NCBI GenBank assembly: GCA_019240015.1
Contig: JAFAZB010000025.1
Location: 1 to 7,883, forward strand
Direction of reading: 5' to 3'
Source of the DNA: Solirubrobacterales bacterium
GTDB taxonomy: Bacteria; Actinomycetota; Thermoleophilia; Solirubrobacterales; Solirubrobacteraceae
DNA: 7,883 bases
Position numbers and translations under genes: made by a program. Shown piece after piece: positions 6,767 through 7,883 of the stretch (its first letter is position 1; every line of letters starts with the position of its first letter). The notes under the pieces were generated by a model. It had not been told where the DNA came from. It was given only the letters and a program-made list of their open reading frames with translations, and searched no databases.

Positions 6767-6836
6767 ACCTTGGTCTAGGACGAACTAGCCGTTCTTCTGT
6801 CGTGGCCCGGTCCGCGGGAATCCGATGTTGCGGTCA
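6767..6836 (+). promoter_or_regulatory. Pilus motif copy B plus -10-like box: candidate promoter of pilin 1
   Basis: The 31-nt motif at 6767-6797 starts ACCTTGGTCTAGG, has CTAG at motif positions 19-22 and ends CGTTCTTC. Then come 24 nt and CCGATGTTGC (6822-6831). Copy C has CCGATATTGC at exactly the same distance. An ATG lies at 6836, 39 nt after the motif end, again as in copy C. Read as a promoter, the motif covers about -69 to -39, the GATGTT box serves as the -10, and transcription starts near 6836, giving pilin 1 an untranslated or leader-peptide region of about 113 nt. The -35 position is not conserved, which suits activator dependence. Confidence 0.6.
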
Positions 6837-6928
6837 TGGCGGGCAAGCCACACACAGCGCCGGTCGAGAGCCGCGCCGGTGGGCCTGCGCCCGCTCCATA
6901 TCACCAACAGGCCAACCGGCACGAGTAG
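6836..6928 (+). other. Possible 30-codon leader ORF ahead of pilin 1
   Basis: ATG 6836 to TAG 6926 encodes a 30-residue Pro/Ala/Gly-rich peptide (starts MAGKPHTAPVES, ends NRHE), in a different frame from the pilin. The stop is 20 nt before the pilin ATG, just ahead of its Shine-Dalgarno. The ATG is exactly 39 nt after motif B, where the copies C and D have the start codons of real genes. There is no Shine-Dalgarno, so it would be translated only if the mRNA is leaderless. It may be a leader peptide or simply a 5' UTR. Confidence 0.25.
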
Positions 6929-6930
6929 CA

Positions 6931-6940
6931 GGGAGGAGGT
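6931..6940 (+). promoter_or_regulatory. Very strong ribosome binding site of pilin 1
   Basis: GGGAGGAGGT ends 8 nt before ATG 6949, a near-perfect anti-16S match and the only strong one ahead of a gene in this window. It fits high-level synthesis of a major structural pilin and fixes its start. Confidence 0.9.
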
Positions 6941-6948
6941 GAACTTCA

Positions 6949-7131
6949 ATGCTGAACAGCCTTATTGACTTCGCCAACGCGCTGATGGTGGGCGTGCGTC
7001 GTGAGGAGGGTCAGACGATGGCCGAGTACGGCATCCTCGTCGCAGTGATCGCGCTCGTCGTGGTCGCAGTGGCGGTGCTCCTCGGTTCGAGCATCTCCGC
7101 CCTCTTCGGTTCGACCGCGAGCCACCTCTAA
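6949..7131 (+). CDS. flp: Flp-type major pilin, copy 1
   Basis: Small 60-residue prepilin of the Flp/Fap family, structural subunit of the Tad pilus. Residues 1-21 are the leader ending in RREEG. The A24 cleavage site is G21|Q22 in EEGQTMAEYG, with the required Glu at +5 (E26) and the Flp-typical Tyr at +6 (Y27). The mature 39-residue protein is one hydrophobic helix (ILVAVIALVVVAVAVLLG) followed by a short polar tail SSISALFGSTASHL. Start and abundance are supported by the perfect Shine-Dalgarno. An intrinsic terminator follows 20 nt after the stop, so it may be made as a monocistronic, abundant transcript. The cognate peptidase is encoded divergently at 5229-5828. The mature part is identical at 29 of 39 positions to the second pilin at 7274. 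This copy is probably the major pilin because of its translation signal. Confidence 0.96.
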   Translation: MLNSLIDFANALMVGVRREEGQTMAEYGILVAVIALVVVAVAVLLGSSISALFGSTASHL

Positions 7132-7151
7132 AACACCGCAGTCTCTCCTCT

Positions 7152-7193
7152 GCGCCCGCTCGGGACCGTTCGAGTCCCGGGCGGGCGTTTTTT
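7152..7193 (+). terminator. Strong intrinsic terminator after pilin 1
   Basis: A 13-bp GC-rich stem (7153-7165 with 7175-7187, a single G-U wobble) with a 9-nt loop is followed by six T at 7188-7193. It separates the two pilin genes transcriptionally and lies 11 nt before motif copy D. Confidence 0.95.
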
Positions 7194-7203
7194 GCGTCCC
7201 TGC

Positions 7204-7273
7204 ACGTTGGTGTAGGTAGAGCCATCCATTGCTCTAGTTGGGTCGCGCAGCGGCGCGGGCGATTAGAACCGAC
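7204..7273 (+). promoter_or_regulatory. Pilus motif copy D plus -10-like box: candidate promoter of pilin 2
   Basis: The motif at 7204-7234 matches copy B at 22 of 31 positions (TTGGTGTAGG core). CGAT follows at 7260-7263, the same 26-nt offset as in copies B and C. GTG 7274 is 40 nt after the motif end. TTGGGT at 7238-7243 could act as a -35, 17-18 nt before the GATTAG box. The position straight after a terminator independently calls for a promoter here. Confidence 0.6.
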
Positions 7274-7465
7274 GTGAACGCGCTCTCGACGCTCTGGGCC
7301 GCTGTCAGCACCACTCTCGCCGCTTCCCTCAGGCGCTCGGCGGGTCAGACGATGCCCGAGTACGCCCTGCTGCTCGGGGTGATCGCGCTGGTGGTGCTCG
7401 CGGTCGGGGTCCTGCTCGGCTCGAGCATCTCGGCGATCTTCGGTGCGACCGCCAGCCACGTCTAG
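7274..7465 (+). CDS. flp: Flp-type pilin, copy 2
   Basis: 63-residue prepilin paralogous to pilin 1. The leader (residues 1-24) ends SLRRSAG. The cleavage site is G24|Q25 in SAGQTMPEYA with Glu at +5 (E29) and Tyr at +6 (Y30). The mature part is again 39 residues, 29 identical to pilin 1, whereas the leaders have diverged. Differences include Pro for Ala at mature position 4. GTG 7274 is preferred because the N-terminus then parallels pilin 1. It has no Shine-Dalgarno and lies 7-8 nt after the -10-like box, so the mRNA may be leaderless. A TTG at 7238 would add 12 residues and overlap the promoter. Lack of a ribosome binding site suggests lower expression, so it could be a minor or alternative pilin. 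Confidence 0.92.
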   Translation: MNALSTLWAAVSTTLAASLRRSAGQTMPEYALLLGVIALVVLAVGVLLGSSISAIFGATASHV

Positions 7466-7478
7466 GTGCCACCTAGAC
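7460..7478. repeat. 19-bp perfect palindrome at the end of pilin 2
   Basis: GTCTAGGTG-C-CACCTAGAC (9+1+9, perfect) contains the TAG stop of pilin 2 and runs into motif copy C at 7477. The following CCTAGACC-TT-GGTCTGGG (7472-7489) is a second overlapping inverted repeat (7 of 8 pairs) formed by the motif's own 5' end. It has no T-tract, so a DNA-binding site is likelier than a terminator. Confidence 0.6.
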
Positions 7479-7545
7479 CTTGGTCTGGGTCCAACTAGCG
7501 GTTCTCGCAGTCAGCGCTGGGCAACGGCGCGCCGATATTGCCCCA
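7477..7545 (+). promoter_or_regulatory. Pilus motif copy C plus -10-like box: candidate promoter of the TadE-like gene
   Basis: The motif at 7477-7507 matches copy B at 25 of 31 positions. CCGATATTGC at 7532-7541 has the same offset as the equivalent box in copy B, with 9 of 10 bases identical. GTG 7546 is 39 nt after the motif end and 7 nt after the box. GATATT matches the TATAAT consensus at 4 of 6. The layout predicts a transcript that begins at or next to the GTG. Confidence 0.6.
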
Positions 7546-7883
7546 GTGTGCCACTCCGCTCACCAGAGCAATGCGCAATCCGCACGCGCCCGCCGGACGG
7601 TTTGGTTCGGGACGGCACGGCGGATCTGCAAGCGGGCTCGGGACGAGCGGGGCACGGCACTCGTCGAGTTCGCAGTGATCCTACCTGTACTGATGCTCGT
7701 GATCCTAGGAATCGTCTACTTCGGCCGCTTCGAGGACTACTCCAATCAGGAGACGGCACTCGCTGCCCAGGCCGCGCGCAATGCGGCGGTCGACTACAAC
7801 CCGGGCGGCTCCTCGCAGACGCTTCAGGCCTACGTCAAGGCGCAGGCGCCTTCAGAGCTCCAGAACACCGGCGGGAGCGTGTC
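7546..7883 (+). CDS. tadE: TadE-like pseudopilin, N-terminal part (3' end outside window)
   Basis: The frame is open from 7477 to the right edge; about 112 codons are visible from GTG 7546. A basic leader (residues 1-36, ending RARDERG) precedes TALVEFAVILPVLMLVILGIVYFG, the hallmark TadE/TadF/TadG N-terminal membrane helix. A prepilin-type cleavage site is visible at G36|T37 with Glu at +5 (E41) and Phe at +6. The outer part begins RFEDYSNQETALAAQAARNAAVDY, typical of TadE-like domains. Pseudopilins of this group are processed by the TadV-type peptidase and are needed for pilus assembly. GTG 7546 is the only reasonable in-frame start near the helix and has no Shine-Dalgarno, in line with a leaderless mRNA; a TTG at 7480 would lie inside the motif. 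An ATG at 7571 is in another frame and stops early. TadE versus TadF or TadG cannot be decided without the C-terminus. Confidence 0.88.
   Translation, partial: MCHSAHQSNAQSARARRTVWFGTARRICKRARDERGTALVEFAVILPVLMLVILGIVYFGRFEDYSNQETALAAQAARNAAVDYNPGGSSQTLQAYVKAQAPSELQNTGGSV

Larger units (their letters stand above)
6628..6948. promoter_or_regulatory. Divergent regulatory region between the prepilin-peptidase operon and the pilin genes
   Basis: This 321-nt gap holds no normal gene. It contains two copies of the 31-bp motif (6685-6715 and 6767-6797, 82 bp apart), a box at 6822-6831, a small 30-codon ORF at 6836-6928 and the strong Shine-Dalgarno of pilin 1. It must serve transcription in both directions: left into the DUF192/peptidase/transglycosylase operon and right into the pilin. 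Confidence 0.75.

Noticed and set aside
7531..7538. GCCGATAT as a sigma-28/SigD (FliA/WhiG) -10 element
   Set aside because: The octamer matches the known sigma-28 -10, but no TAAA-like -35 is found about 15 nt upstream in any of the copies, and the other copies match less well. Left as an unassigned -10-like box.
7571..7678. ATG at 7571 as the start of the TadE-like gene
   Set aside because: It is in a different frame from the TALVEF membrane helix and runs into a TGA after 35 codons. The frame from GTG 7546 is open through the helix.

Overview
The window is GC-rich and densely coding, with strong G/C bias at third codon positions, frequent GTG/TTG starts and weak or absent Shine-Dalgarno sequences at several genes. 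With a Tad (Flp) pilus locus of Gram-positive layout, this suggests a high-GC actinobacterium, possibly of the Thermoleophilia/Solirubrobacterales type. That placement is an impression from style and gene content, not a demonstrated assignment.

Layout. (1) 1-520, plus strand: the C-terminal end of a multi-spanning membrane protein, probably a GT87 (DUF2029) glycosyltransferase. (2) 640-1320, plus: a NarL/LuxR-type response regulator. (3) 1321-1632: a non-coding convergent gap with a hairpin and short GC-rich repeats. (4) 1633-3018, minus: a NarX/DegS-type histidine kinase, tail-to-tail with the regulator and its likely partner. (5) 3128-6627, minus: three tightly packed genes. In transcription order they are a DUF192 + receiver-like protein, a TadV/CpaA-type A24 prepilin peptidase, and a large cell-wall enzyme joining a novel N-terminal region, an MltB-like lytic transglycosylase domain and an NlpC/P60-like domain. 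(6) 6628-6948: a divergent regulatory region. (7) 6949-7883, plus: two paralogous Flp pilins and the start of a TadE-like pseudopilin cut by the window edge.

The genes form one end of a Tad pilus system. Pilins and pseudopilin are the peptidase substrates; the transglycosylase/NlpC protein could open or remodel peptidoglycan for the pilus; the rest of the machine (secretion ATPase and platform) presumably lies to the right.

The most interesting signal is regulatory. A previously unassigned ~31-bp motif occurs four times on the plus strand (6685, 6767, 7204, 7477), ahead of pilin 1 (two copies), pilin 2 and the TadE-like gene. In three copies a CGAT-containing box follows at an identical distance (CGAT starts 26 nt after the motif end), and a start codon lies exactly 39 or 40 nt after the motif end. 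This fits a family of activator-dependent promoters (motif at about -69 to -39, -10 box, start codon at +1) making leaderless mRNAs. At pilin 1 the matching start codon opens a 30-codon leader ORF that stops just before the pilin's very strong ribosome binding site. A strong intrinsic terminator separates the two pilins, so each pilus gene appears to have its own copy of the promoter.
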